Shown: positions 1 through 8,503, counted from the first letter of the stretch. The stretch: DNA of 64,000 nt from Betaproteobacteria bacterium (GCA_900299145.1 OMIN01000148.1:21247-85246), one strand, 5' to 3'. Notes: generated by a model not told the origin, from the sequence alone. Program-made: numbers and translations.

Positions 1-864
1 CAAGGTCCAGTCCTGCGGGGGCGCGACATAACCAATCGACGGGTTGGTCATGCGCGTGGCGGCCTCATTCACATCGCGCGTGATGCCCATCGCCACGGAT
101 GCCGCGCAGCGGATGGCCGCGAATTTCGCCATCACGTCGGCGCGGGCTTCCACGTCCGCAGGCTGTTCCGTGCCCTGCAAGCCCACGTCACGCGCGCGCA
201 CGAACACGCAGGGGTTCGCTGCATCAATCATCGAGACTTCAATCTTGCCCACGTCAGGCACATCCAGCGTGTCGCGCACATTGCCGGTGGGCAGCAGCTT
301 GCCGGTGGCCGCACCGCCTGGCGACAGAAACTCCAGCCGCACCGGCGCACCCGTGCCGCCGACGCCGGGGATTTCCAGATCGCCGTCCACTGCTGCAACG
401 CCATTCACCAGCGGGAACCGTGCGTGAATGACTTTCTTGGTGTTGGTGTTGTGGATGCGCACCAGCGCTTCTCCGTTGGCGTCCGCCTCTCGCACCGGCA
501 CCAGCCCTTCGTCGACTGCGAACGGCCCCATCGCTGCACTCATGTTGCCGCAGTTGGCGGCGTACTCGACGCGTAATTCCTTGATCGGAATCTGCGCGAA
601 GGTGTAATCAATGTCGGCGTCGTCGCGCGTGGACGGGCCTATGACGCATACCTTCGACACCGCAGTATAACCGCCGCCCATGCCGTCAAGCTGGCGGCCA
701 TATGGGTCTGGGCTGCCGATGGCGGCGAGAAAAATGGCGTCCCACTGTTTGCGATCCGCGGGCAGATCCTTCTGGTGAAACACCACGGCATTGGCGGTGC
801 CGCCGCGCATGAACACGGCGGGAATACGCAATTGAGGCGGGCGCTGGGCGGCATGTTGGGCCAT
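1..864 (-). CDS. PrpF-family isomerase (2-methylaconitate / 4-oxalomesaconate type), 3' end outside window
   Basis: Reading the minus strand from the ATG at 864 gives an open frame of 288 codons that runs off the left edge, so the C-terminus is missing. The start follows a good ribosome site (AGGAG about 8 nt upstream). The protein shows the PrpF-family N-terminal signature MRGGTANAVVF (about residues 19-29), a lysine in TAVSKVCVIG (about K71) and the cysteine block AANCGNMSAAMGPF (about C105). These match the lysine/cysteine pair at the active site of PrpF cis-trans isomerases. The family includes 2-methylaconitate isomerase of the methylcitrate cycle and 4-oxalomesaconate tautomerase of protocatechuate/gallate 4,5-cleavage. 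No methylcitrate genes are visible here, so the substrate is open; the tautomerase role is a reasonable alternative. It sits 10 bp downstream of the serine hydrolase gene, probably co-transcribed. Confidence 0.85.
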   Translation of the reverse strand, partial: MAQHAAQRPPQLRIPAVFMRGGTANAVVFHQKDLPADRKQWDAIFLAAIGSPDPYGRQLDGMGGGYTAVSKVCVIGPSTRDDADIDYTFAQIPIKELRVEYAANCGNMSAAMGPFAVDEGLVPVREADANGEALVRIHNTNTKKVIHARFPLVNGVAAVDGDLEIPGVGGTGAPVRLEFLSPGGAATGKLLPTGNVRDTLDVPDVGKIEVSMIDAANPCVFVRARDVGLQGTEQPADVEARADVMAKFAAIRCAASVAMGITRDVNEAATRMTNPSIGYVAPPQDWTL

Positions 865-874
865 GGCGGCTCTC

Positions 875-2155
875 CTATTTCAAGTGCTTGTAGACCTGCT
901 CTTCAATGCCGCGCAGCAGGGCCACGCTGGCATCATCGTAAAACGGCAGCACCTGCATCATCACGATGCCGGCAATCTGCCGCTTCGGATCAATCCAGAA
1001 ATGCGTGTTGTTGATGCCCCCCCACGCCAGACTGCCGGGGCTGCGAAACTTCGCATACTGAGGGTCAGGCGCGGAGACCTGAAAGCCCAGCCCGAATTTG
1101 TCCTTGCCCGCGCCGATGGGGAAGGGGCGCGTGCGGTCCGGGTTGGCGTCCGGCTGTGTTTGCATCACCGGGCCACCGGTCGGCATCATGCTCATTGCTT
1201 GCGCTGCGCGCGGACTGAGTATTTTCGCACCGTCCAATGTTCCGCCATTTAACAGCATACGCACAAAACGGCTGTAGTCCTGCGCGGTGGAATAAAGGCC
1301 GCCGTCGCCCCGTATCGGCGATTCCTGCTTGGGATCATTCGGCGTTTCAGTGAGCTTGCCACCCTTGCGGGTGTGCACTGTAACCACGCGCGACACCTTT
1401 TCGGAGGGAACGACGTGCCCGGTATCCACCATTTTCAGCGGTTCGAAAATATGCGTGCGCAGATAAACGTCCAGCGTCTGGCCGGACACTTTTTCCACTA
1501 TCGAGCCAAGAACACGGGTACCGGCGCTATAGGTCCATCGCTCGCCCGGATCATGCAGCAGTGGCAGATCGGGTTCGCTCTTTTGGGTGGCTTCGACGAT
1601 TCTCTTGACGGTCGGATTGGTAAAGGCATATCCCAGCCCGGAAGAGTGCGTCATCAAATGGCGTATGGTGATCTCGCGTTTGGCTGGGCGTGTGGTGTAG
1701 GTTGCGTCTGCTTCGTTAAACGTATCGATGACCGGCCGACCTTTGAACTCTGGCAGATAATTCGATACGGGGTCGTCAAGTATTATCTTCCCCGCATCGA
1801 CCAGCATCATGATCGCCACTGACGTGATTGGCTTGGTCATGGACGCGATTCGGAAGATGGCATTGGAGGACATCGTGATATTGCGTGCCACGTCCTGTTT
1901 GCCCAGAAAACATTGGTAAATGATCTCGTCGCGATTGACAATCACGACAGCAATGCCCGGGATGTCGCCATGTTCTATGGCTGTCATGGAAACCTTGGCG
2001 ATGTTCGGTTTGTCCGCGTCGGCAATGGTGGGGCGTGGCGGCGACACACCCGATGCGGCGAGCGAGGACTCTCCGGGGACGACGCCAAAAATCGTAATGC
2101 CGGCGGTCAAAATGAGCAGACGTTGCATCATTGCAATGGTTGAGTAAGGCAACAC
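875..2155 (-). CDS. Secreted serine hydrolase, beta-lactamase class C / EstB family
   Basis: Predicted 426-residue protein. A GTG at 2155 is chosen as start because AGGAGA lies about 5 nt upstream; an upstream ATG at 2179 has no such site. An N-terminal hydrophobic stretch (LLILTAGITIFGVV) followed by SSLAAS looks like a signal peptide, so the enzyme is probably periplasmic. The penicillin-binding fold is shown by the SxxK motif in IASMTKPIT (nucleophile about S105) and the YxA-type second motif in RWTYSAGTRVLG; near the C-terminus a WGGINNTHFW block takes the place of the KTG box. Family members include esterases, D-aminopeptidases and lactamases, so 'beta-lactamase' describes the fold rather than an activity. 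A Bug receptor lies directly upstream and the PrpF-like gene directly downstream, suggesting one catabolic transcript. Confidence 0.85.
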   Translation of the reverse strand: MLPYSTIAMMQRLLILTAGITIFGVVPGESSLAASGVSPPRPTIADADKPNIAKVSMTAIEHGDIPGIAVVIVNRDEIIYQCFLGKQDVARNITMSSNAIFRIASMTKPITSVAIMMLVDAGKIILDDPVSNYLPEFKGRPVIDTFNEADATYTTRPAKREITIRHLMTHSSGLGYAFTNPTVKRIVEATQKSEPDLPLLHDPGERWTYSAGTRVLGSIVEKVSGQTLDVYLRTHIFEPLKMVDTGHVVPSEKVSRVVTVHTRKGGKLTETPNDPKQESPIRGDGGLYSTAQDYSRFVRMLLNGGTLDGAKILSPRAAQAMSMMPTGGPVMQTQPDANPDRTRPFPIGAGKDKFGLGFQVSAPDPQYAKFRSPGSLAWGGINNTHFWIDPKRQIAGIVMMQVLPFYDDASVALLRGIEEQVYKHLK

Positions 2156-2187
2156 GTTGTTCTCCTGTTTTGGAACCACGCTGGCGA

Positions 2188-3189
2188 TTATTCAATCGCC
2201 ACTTTATTGTCACGAATGATCTTTTCCCAACGTTTCGATTCCGACTGTACGTAATCGTCAAAGGCTTTCGCAGTGGCCGACAGCGCAAGCGGCAACTGTC
2301 GTTTGGCGAGCAGGCCCTCGGCCTCGAGTTCATTCATCGAGGCAATGGCGTCGCGGAAGAGGCGCTCGACGACCGCACGTGGTGTTTTCACCGGTGCGAA
2401 GAGTCCATTCCAGTTCAGACTGCCGATACCCGCGAAGCCGGCTTCTGCCATCGTCGGCACGGCGGGGAAATCCGCAAGGCGTTTGTCCTGCGTCACCGCG
2501 TAAGCCTTGATCTGCCCGCTGCGCACCGGCCCGGCATTGGAGGCCACGTTCGAGATGTTGATGTGCGTGTCGCCGCGAATCAGGTTGGTCAGCGTTTCAC
2601 CCGCACCCTTCGTGGGGATATGCACCATTTTCACGCCTGCGCGTTGCGTTAGCGCCAGCATATCCAGATGCGAATACGAACCGAGCGGAGCGCCATAGTT
2701 CAATTGGCCGCTGCGCGAGCGAGCATATTCCATTGCTTCTTTCAACGTGGCGCCGGGTAGCTTCGGGCTGCCGAGCACAAAATTAGGGATTGCCACCAGC
2801 TGGGTGACGCCAGCGAGATCCTTCAATGCGTTCACGCTCATGTTCTTAGAGAACAGCAGCGGATTGATCGAGTTGGTCGAAATGTTACCGACCAGCAGCG
2901 TGTAACCATCGGGCGCGGCGGTGGCAACGATTTCCACGGCGATATTGCCGGCGGCGCCAGAACGGTTGTCGACCACCATTTGCTGGCCGAGCTTTTGTGA
3001 TAGACGTTGCTCGAGTATGCGCGCAATGATGTCGGTCGCGCCGCCGGGCGCAAAGGGCACCAGCACGCGTATCGGCCGTGAGGGGTAGGTCTGTGCGACC
3101 GCGCCCGCAATAAAACCCGGTGTTTGGCCCAACGCCAGCAACACCGCCGGTAACCAGGCGAGGGCTGTTCGGAAGCGTGTCTTTTTCAT
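2188..3189 (-). CDS. Bug/TctC-family periplasmic substrate-binding protein
   Basis: 333 residues from the ATG at 3189, which has a strong site (GGAGGAGAG) just upstream. An N-terminal KKTRFR basic end, a hydrophobic core and AVAQTYPSRPIR mark a signal peptide cleaved before the mature domain. The mature protein carries Bug-family hallmarks: FAPGGATDIIARIL, VDNRSGAAGNIA and APDGYTLLVGN in the first lobe, then a VHIPTKGAGE hinge strand. Known members bind carboxylates (citrate, glutamate, nicotinate, aromatic acids) with the PGG loop. No TctA or TctB transporter gene accompanies it, so it is an orphan receptor, probably for the substrate of the downstream hydrolase/isomerase genes (inference). 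Confidence 0.93.
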   Translation of the reverse strand: MKKTRFRTALAWLPAVLLALGQTPGFIAGAVAQTYPSRPIRVLVPFAPGGATDIIARILEQRLSQKLGQQMVVDNRSGAAGNIAVEIVATAAPDGYTLLVGNISTNSINPLLFSKNMSVNALKDLAGVTQLVAIPNFVLGSPKLPGATLKEAMEYARSRSGQLNYGAPLGSYSHLDMLALTQRAGVKMVHIPTKGAGETLTNLIRGDTHINISNVASNAGPVRSGQIKAYAVTQDKRLADFPAVPTMAEAGFAGIGSLNWNGLFAPVKTPRAVVERLFRDAIASMNELEAEGLLAKRQLPLALSATAKAFDDYVQSESKRWEKIIRDNKVAIE

Positions 3190-3269
3190 GCTCTCCTCCA
3201 TCAGTGGCCGCATTGTGGCATGGAAGACCGTGTGGGATGACGAATCGGCCCGCAGACGCAATATTTATT

Positions 3270-3289
3270 TAAGTATCTGTTTTTATTGA
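3270..3289 (+). repeat. AT-rich boundary element, copy 1
   Basis: TAAGTATCTGTTTTTATTGA on the plus strand. Its complement contains the TAA stop codon of the VOC gene (3283-3285). It lies 80 bp upstream of the Bug gene that starts at 3189. Confidence 0.85.
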
Positions 3290-3708
3290 GTATTGTTTTT
3301 GGGGTGCGATTCTTCCAGTTCCACCAGCGCACCGAGAAAATCTTTCGGATGCAAAAATGCGATGCGTTCACCATGAACGTTGAACTGCGGTTTGCCGTCA
3401 CCCAGTACTTGCGCCCCTTTGCTGGTTAGATCGGCGCGCGTGGCGTCCACGCTGTCGACACCCACGCAAAAATGATGAATGCCGCCTTTGGGATTGCGCT
3501 CCAGAAATTTCGCCACCGGTGAATCCGCGCGCGACGGCTCCATCAGCTCGATTTTCGCATTGCCCAAATCGACGTACGCCATGCGCACGCCCTGCTGCTC
3601 GTTGACCTTGATTTCGCCAATGGCAAGGCCGTAGGTTTCGGCCAATCGCCGGGCGGCAGCGTCGAGGCTGGGGACTACGATGGAGACGTGGGAAAGGTTG
3701 GTGATCAA
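3283..3708 (-). CDS. VOC/glyoxalase-fold protein, methylmalonyl-CoA epimerase-like
   Basis: 141 residues. The start is a TTG at 3708 with AAGGAA about 8 nt upstream; no in-frame ATG is better placed. It has two beta-alpha-beta-beta-beta modules: the first with LSHVSIVVPSLDAA (metal ligand H7) and KIELMEPS, the second with GGIHHFCVGVDSV and LGALVELEE. This ligand order (His...Glu...His...Glu) and length match methylmalonyl-CoA epimerase, although other VOC enzymes of similar size exist. A propionyl/methylmalonyl role would suit the CoA-transferase and hydratase upstream. The stop codon lies inside an AT-rich boundary element. Confidence 0.8.
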   Translation of the reverse strand: MITNLSHVSIVVPSLDAAARRLAETYGLAIGEIKVNEQQGVRMAYVDLGNAKIELMEPSRADSPVAKFLERNPKGGIHHFCVGVDSVDATRADLTSKGAQVLGDGKPQFNVHGERIAFLHPKDFLGALVELEESHPKNNTQ

Positions 3709-3722
3709 TTCAAATTCCTTTT

Positions 3723-3926
3723 GACGCGGATTAACGCAGATTCGCGCAGATCAAATTGCACAATCGTCGTTCCAGCGAAAGCTGGAACCTAGGTTGATGC
3801 GCGGCCCGAAGGGCGCTGAATGTGATGCTGCGCATGATTGCGCGACCTGGATTCCGGCTTGCGCCGGAATGACGGAGGAGGCGCTCAATCTGCGTCTGTC
3901 TGCGTAAATCTGCGTGAATCCGCGTC
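3723..3926. repeat. Nested inverted-repeat (MITE-like) element
   Basis: About 204 bp between the VOC and CoA-transferase genes. The outer arms 3723-3751 and 3898-3926 are inverted copies (25 of 29 positions agree). They consist of a repeating GCAGATT/AATCTGC word. The inner arms 3766-3793 and 3846-3873 form a second inverted pair; each arm is itself a hairpin of the TTCCGGC-GCCGGAA type common between proteobacterial genes. No open frame in it looks coding. Confidence 0.75.
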
Positions 3927-3950
3927 GAATGCGTTAGACTTTGTTGTGCT

Positions 3951-5156
3951 TCAAATAACCTTCTGCGCTCGCAACTCCGCAATCTGCTCGGCCGTCAAAC
4001 CCAAGTCGTCGCCCAATACCTCACTGGTGTGCTGCCCCAGCGTCGGCGGTGCTCGGCGTATCGACGGCGGCGTACCACTGAAGCGAAACGGCATGCCCAG
4101 CACTTTTACATCGCCGGAAGTAGGGTGCTGGATGGTCTCAACCATCTTGCGTGCCACGGTATGCGGTGCGCTCAACGCCTGCGCCACGCTGTTGATGCGG
4201 CCGCAGGGTATGCCAGCGGCAGTCAGCGTATCGATCAGCGCATCGGCGTTGAAAGTTTTCAAGGCTTCGATAATCAACCCGTCGATGGCCTCGCGGTTGA
4301 CCACGCGATCCTGATTGCGTACAAAGCGCGCGTCGGACGGCCACTCCGGGTGGCCCAGCGCGGCGGCGAATTTGACGAACTGGCCATCGTTGCCCACTGC
4401 CACCGCGATCATGCCGTCTTTTACGGGATACGCCGTATAGGGCACGATGTTCGGATGGCCGTTGCCAAATCGCCGCGCATCGCGGCCCGACACCAGATGG
4501 TTCGACGCCACGTTTGCCAGCATGAAGAGGCCCGACTCATATAACGATACTTCGACATGCTGCCCGCGCCCGGTACTATGGCGCGCGTTCAGCGCAGCAA
4601 GAATCGTATTGCAGGCGAGTAGCCCTGTGGTGATGTCGACAATGGCGACGCCATATTTCATCGGGTCGCCACCGGTTTCACCGGTGATGCTCATCAGCCC
4701 CGACTCAGCCTGTAAAATAAAATCGTAGCCGGGCAGCCCGCCCTTGGGGCCGTCGGTGCCGTAGCCGGTGATGGAACATCGGATGACACGCGGCGCGTTC
4801 TGCTTCAGCCAATCATTGGTAAAGCCCCATTTTTCCAGCGTGCCGGCCTTGAAATTTTCCACCAGCACATCGCACTGTTGAATCAGCCGGGCCAGAATCT
4901 CCTGGCCGGGCTTGGCTGCCATGTTGAGTGTGATCGAGCGCTTGTTGCGATTAATGCCGAGAAAGTAAGCGGACTCGGTGCCCGCGAACGGCGGCCCCCA
5001 GGAGCGCGTGTCATCTCCCGAACCCGGCGGTTCAACCTTGATAACCTCGGCCCCCATATCGCCCAGCATTTGTGCGCACAACGGGCCGGCGAGGATGCGG
5101 GTCAGGTCGAGGACTTTGGTACCTGTTAGGGGGCCTTGGGGTTCTGGTGTGCTCAT
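3951..5156 (-). CDS. CaiB/BaiF (class III) CoA-transferase
   Basis: 401 residues with the full family layout. The N-terminal block LTGTKVLDLTRILAGPLCAQ is followed by LGDMGAEVIKVEPPGSGDDTR (CoA binding), RNKRSITLNM, and the catalytic-aspartate block GLPGYDFILQAESG (about D145). It transfers CoA between a donor thioester (often succinyl-CoA) and a carboxylic acid acceptor through an aspartyl-CoA intermediate in the cytoplasm. The specific acid cannot be read from sequence. A BadI/MenB-like hydratase is encoded 84 bp upstream on the same strand, consistent with activation followed by hydration or ring cleavage of an acyl-CoA. No clear Shine-Dalgarno motif precedes the ATG at 5156. Confidence 0.9.
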   Translation of the reverse strand: MSTPEPQGPLTGTKVLDLTRILAGPLCAQMLGDMGAEVIKVEPPGSGDDTRSWGPPFAGTESAYFLGINRNKRSITLNMAAKPGQEILARLIQQCDVLVENFKAGTLEKWGFTNDWLKQNAPRVIRCSITGYGTDGPKGGLPGYDFILQAESGLMSITGETGGDPMKYGVAIVDITTGLLACNTILAALNARHSTGRGQHVEVSLYESGLFMLANVASNHLVSGRDARRFGNGHPNIVPYTAYPVKDGMIAVAVGNDGQFVKFAAALGHPEWPSDARFVRNQDRVVNREAIDGLIIEALKTFNADALIDTLTAAGIPCGRINSVAQALSAPHTVARKMVETIQHPTSGDVKVLGMPFRFSGTPPSIRRAPPTLGQHTSEVLGDDLGLTAEQIAELRAQKVI

Positions 5157-5196
5157 CGGGGCGCTTGCTTACTCTCGCTTGACAGGTACGGGGTAA

Positions 5197-5230
5197 GTGA
5201 ACAGTAACCCCTCGGTGCGGCACTGTTCAC
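5197..5230. repeat. Inverted repeat of the GTGAACAGT family
   Basis: A perfect 9-bp stem: GTGAACAGT at 5197-5205 and ACTGTTCAC at 5222-5230, around a 16-nt loop. The ACCGTTTACCGTTTACTT that follows runs into the stop codon of the hydratase gene. The same words make up the larger inverted repeat at 44441-44529. Confidence 0.6.
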
Positions 5231-5240
5231 CGTTTACCGT

Positions 5241-6140
5241 TTACTTCTTGCGCCTCATGGAAGGCGGCGCATTCAAATCCCGCGCGTTGCCATCAAGGTA
5301 ATCCGCCAGCATCTTCTTGTCGCGCAGGCGGAATTTCTGGAAGTTGGGCGGGCGCTTTTGCAGGAAGGCGTTCATGCCTTCGGCGGCTTCTTCCGACCCC
5401 CAGACGTGTGCGAGCAGTTCCATGCCCTGTTGCCATGACGAATACAGGTTGTCCGACTCAAAGTTGAGCGACTTCTTGGTCATGCGAATGGTAAGGGCAC
5501 TGTGGCCTTTCATGGTTTCGCACCACTTCAGGGTCTCTTTCAGCAAATCTTTTTGCGGCACGCATTTGTTGATGAGGCCGACTTCAGCGGCTTCCTTCGC
5601 CGGGAAACGGCGTGCGCAGAAAATCATTTCACGCGCAAGGCGTTCGCCGATGATGCGCGGGATGTATTGCGTGGCACCCACCGTCGGGCATGCACCGACT
5701 TTGGCGCCTGTCTGGCCGAGCACCGCGTTTTCAGAGGCAATGGCGAGATCGCACCACAGCGCCAGCTCGTGCCCACCGCCCATGCACCAGCCATTGATCA
5801 TGGCGATGACCGGGATCGGCAAGCCGCGGATGGTCATGGCGAGCCCCAGCATGCGGTCGTTCCACATATAGCCATTCTGGAAGTTCAGCCGCTTCATGGC
5901 GTAGAAGTCGCCGCCGGCCGAGAACGACTGGTTGCCCGCGCCGGTAATCACCGCACAAACAATCGACGGATCTTCGCGAGTGGATTTCAGCGCGTCGATC
6001 ATTTCATCCAGCGATTGCTCGCGAAAGCAGTTCAGCACGCGCGGCCGATTAATGGTGACCCAGGCCACCTGGTCTTTCACTTCGTACAGAATGTCTGTGT
6101 ACTTGCGCTTTTTTGCGGTACTTTTTTTGCTGGCAGCCAT
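5241..6140 (-). CDS. Enoyl-CoA hydratase/isomerase family protein, BadI/MenB-like
   Basis: 299 residues from the ATG at 6140, with GAGGAG about 9 nt upstream; a frame extension to 6164 is not supported by a ribosome site. The crotonase fold is shown by VAWVTINRPRVLNCFREQ, the oxyanion-hole segments AGNQSFSAGGDF and INGWCMGGGHELALWCDLAIA, and AVLGQTGAKVGACPTVGATQ. The VGQxGxKxG-like segment and the 'CFR' after NRP resemble 2-ketocyclohexanecarboxyl-CoA hydrolase and DHNA-CoA synthase more than ordinary beta-oxidation hydratases. That suggests a ring-forming or ring-opening reaction on a cyclic acyl-CoA (inference). A basic N-terminal tail (KKSTAKKRK) is unusual. It is transcribed together with the class III CoA-transferase downstream. 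Confidence 0.85.
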   Translation of the reverse strand: MAASKKSTAKKRKYTDILYEVKDQVAWVTINRPRVLNCFREQSLDEMIDALKSTREDPSIVCAVITGAGNQSFSAGGDFYAMKRLNFQNGYMWNDRMLGLAMTIRGLPIPVIAMINGWCMGGGHELALWCDLAIASENAVLGQTGAKVGACPTVGATQYIPRIIGERLAREMIFCARRFPAKEAAEVGLINKCVPQKDLLKETLKWCETMKGHSALTIRMTKKSLNFESDNLYSSWQQGMELLAHVWGSEEAAEGMNAFLQKRPPNFQKFRLRDKKMLADYLDGNARDLNAPPSMRRKK

Positions 6141-6286
6141 GACAACCACTCCTCGAATGAACAAATCAAAACGGGGATTTTAGCAGAACCGCGTGCCGCG
6201 ATTGACAAGCCCGCAGGGGGTAACTATCGTGTTTACCCGTCCACCGCGTTGATCCCTAGCCGACTGAATCGGCTGTTCATGAATTC

Positions 6287-7267
6287 ATGTATTCGATACA
6301 ACACTGCCTGAAATTCGCGAGCCTTGTTGTCACGCCTTGCTTGTTAGGCGGCGCCGCGCTGGCGCAAACATGGCCCTCGCGCGTAGTGCGGGTGATTGTG
6401 CCCTTCGTGCCTGGCGGTCCCACGGACGTGCAGGGCCGCTGGGCGGCGCAACAGTTGTCCGCGGCGCTGGGCCAGCAGTTTGTCGTGGAAAACCGTGGCG
6501 GCGGCGGTGGCGTGCCCGGGACCGACGCGGTGGTGCGAGCGGCGGCTGACGGTTACACGCTGCTTGCCGGGAACCCCGGCCCGCTCACGGTGTCGCCGAG
6601 TGTCAACGCGAAAATGCCCTATGACACGTTGCGTGATCTGGCGCCGATATTTCTGATCGCACGCACGGCCAGTTGCCTGATGGTTCACCCCAATGTGCCG
6701 GCGAAAGGCATCAAGGAATTTGTCGCACTGGCCAAGGCGCAGCCGGGGAAGATCAACTATGGTTCGCCGGGTGTCGGCACGGTGGGACATTTCGCCACGG
6801 AGCTGTTCGCGACGCAGGCGGGCATCAAGCTTAACCATGTGCCGTACAAAGGCGCGGCGCAGTACACCGTTGATCTCATCGCCGGCCATATCGAGGTGGC
6901 GATCAACCAGTTCGCCATTTGTGCGCCGTTGCAACAAGCTGGCAAGCTGCGCGCCATCGGCGCAACTTCCGAAAAGCGCTCGCCGCTGTTGCCTGACTTG
7001 GCGACGATTGCGGAACAGGGCTTGACCGGATTCGTAAGCTACAACTGGAATGGCGTGCTTGCACCAGCCAAGACGCCGCGTGAAATCATCGCGCGAATTC
7101 ACGATGTGCTGTCCAAACAGCTTGCGCTGCCGGAACATCGCGACAGCTTTGTGAATCAGGGGCACGAGGTCAGCGGCCTTGGGCCGGAAGACTACGCCAA
7201 TTTCATTCGCGCCGAAGTCGACAAATGGGCGCGCGTGGCAAAGGCCGCGGGGATACAAAAGCAGTAG
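6287..7267 (+). CDS. Bug/TctC-family periplasmic substrate-binding protein
   Basis: 326 residues. The ATG at 6287 is the only good in-frame start before the signal peptide (MYSIQHCLKFASLVV...GGAALAQ), but no Shine-Dalgarno motif is evident. Mature hallmarks: WPSRVVRVIVPFVPGGPTDV, VVENRGGGGGVPGTDAV, ADGYTLLAGN, KINYGSPGVGT, LNHVPYKGAAQ. It is the first gene of a plus-strand pair with the hydrolase at 7328, 60 bp away with an AT-rich boundary element between. The pairing suggests uptake or sensing of the hydrolase substrate (inference). No transporter membrane genes are nearby. Confidence 0.93.
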   Translation: MYSIQHCLKFASLVVTPCLLGGAALAQTWPSRVVRVIVPFVPGGPTDVQGRWAAQQLSAALGQQFVVENRGGGGGVPGTDAVVRAAADGYTLLAGNPGPLTVSPSVNAKMPYDTLRDLAPIFLIARTASCLMVHPNVPAKGIKEFVALAKAQPGKINYGSPGVGTVGHFATELFATQAGIKLNHVPYKGAAQYTVDLIAGHIEVAINQFAICAPLQQAGKLRAIGATSEKRSPLLPDLATIAEQGLTGFVSYNWNGVLAPAKTPREIIARIHDVLSKQLALPEHRDSFVNQGHEVSGLGPEDYANFIRAEVDKWARVAKAAGIQKQ

Positions 7268-7280
7268 CGAAGAATAATTG

Positions 7281-7300
7281 TAACTATCTGTTTTTATTGA
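7281..7300 (+). repeat. AT-rich boundary element, copy 2
   Basis: TAACTATCTGTTTTTATTGA, identical over 20 bp to copy 14 at 48719-48738. It lies between the Bug gene and the hydrolase gene, 27 bp before the hydrolase ATG. Confidence 0.88.
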
Positions 7301-7327
7301 ATAATCTAAATTTAAAAAAGGATCGTC

Positions 7328-8503
7328 ATGGCTGCCAAGGAACCCCCCTATTTCATGTATTTTCCCGGCAACTATCGCTGGTCGGCGGCGTTCATCAACA
7401 TGATGGGGTCGGCGGCGTATGGCGGCTCGGACATAGGCGAGATACACAAGATCGGCGTGCTGCTGAAAAACGCCGCGCCGGATGACGACGACGCGTGGTT
7501 TCGCGCCTGCGAAAAAGTTGCCGATGGCGTGCGCGCGCATGCGGAAAAGTTTGAAGCGACTGGACACCGCTTCTCGGCGGCGCACGCGTATCTGCGTGCC
7601 TGCAACTATTACCAGATGGCCGAGCGCTTTCGCACGCCCAAGGACGAACTGGCGCTGAAAATTTTCAAACAGGGTGTCGATTGCTTTCACAAGCACGCCC
7701 AACTCACCGATGTGAAAATCGAGATTGTCGAAATACCGATGGGTAAGGAAAGCCTGCCCGGCTACTTCGTGCATTCGCCTGCCGCCAACGCGATGGGCAA
7801 GCGCGCGCCCTGTGTGGTGTTTTTCGACGGGCTGGATGTGACCAAGGAAATCCAGTTCACGCGCGGTGTCACTGATCTCATCAAGCGCGGCATTCACGTG
7901 TTGATCATGGACGGCCCCGGCACCGGTGAGGCGATCCGCTTTCGCGGCAACGTGCTGCGCCATGATTACGAAGTTGCGGGCAGCGCCTGCATGGATTGGC
8001 TGGAAAAGCGCCCGGAAGTCAATGCCAAAAAGGTCGGCGTGGTGGCGATCAGCCTTGGCGGTTACTACGCGCCGCGCATTGCCTCAATGGAGCCGCGCTT
8101 TGCCGCGTGCATCGCGTGGGGCGCAATCTGGGATTACTACGGTACGTGGAAGAAGCGTATTGATTCCAAGTTCAAGACTTCTCTTTCGGTGCCCGGCCAC
8201 CATATTATGTGGATATTGGGTGTGAATTCGCTGGAGGAAGCGCTGAAAAAGCTGGAGCCGTATCAGCTCGACGGCGTGGTACAAAAAATGCGTTGCCCGT
8301 TCCTGATCGTACACGGCGCGGAGGACGAGCAGATTTCGCTGGCCGATGCGCAGGCGCTCTACAACGCCTCCGGCTCGGCAGACAAAACGCTGCGCGTGTT
8401 TATCGCCGAGGAGGGCGGCTCGCAGCACTGCCAGCGCGATTACCTGACGCTGGGGGTGGCGACAATGTGGGACTGGTTCGAGGATAAGCTGGTTCGATCC
8501 TAA
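7328..8503 (+). CDS. Alpha/beta hydrolase of the C-C hydrolase / DHPON hydrolase-like group
   Basis: 391 residues, cytoplasmic. The first ~125 residues form a helical region (aromatic-rich NYRWSAAFINMM, then AHAYLRACNYYQMAERFR); the catalytic domain follows. The triad can be placed: nucleophile S242 in VVAISLGGYYAPR, acid D333 in VHGAEDEQISL, and H367 in EEGGSQHCQRDY. The oxyanion loop is FFDGLDVTKE and MDGPGTGEA is also conserved. This architecture matches 2,6-dihydroxypseudooxynicotine hydrolase and the related FrsA/DUF1100 esterases rather than classical meta-cleavage hydrolases. The substrate is probably an aryl diketone or similar, but this is inference. The ATG has only a weak AAAGGA site. 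Confidence 0.85.
   Translation: MAAKEPPYFMYFPGNYRWSAAFINMMGSAAYGGSDIGEIHKIGVLLKNAAPDDDDAWFRACEKVADGVRAHAEKFEATGHRFSAAHAYLRACNYYQMAERFRTPKDELALKIFKQGVDCFHKHAQLTDVKIEIVEIPMGKESLPGYFVHSPAANAMGKRAPCVVFFDGLDVTKEIQFTRGVTDLIKRGIHVLIMDGPGTGEAIRFRGNVLRHDYEVAGSACMDWLEKRPEVNAKKVGVVAISLGGYYAPRIASMEPRFAACIAWGAIWDYYGTWKKRIDSKFKTSLSVPGHHIMWILGVNSLEEALKKLEPYQLDGVVQKMRCPFLIVHGAEDEQISLADAQALYNASGSADKTLRVFIAEEGGSQHCQRDYLTLGVATMWDWFEDKLVRS

Noticed and set aside
875..2155. Antibiotic-resistance beta-lactamase
   Set aside because: SxxK and fold are shared with esterases and peptidases; the KTG motif is replaced and the context is catabolic.
3723..3926. CRISPR array suggested by repeated GCAGATT words
   Set aside because: Repeats are inverted, not direct with regular unique spacers, and no cas gene is present.
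6344..7963. A 539-codon open frame on the minus strand opposite the Bug and hydrolase genes
   Set aside because: It has no protein-family features, lies antisense to two well-supported genes, and is typical of long shadow frames in high-GC DNA.
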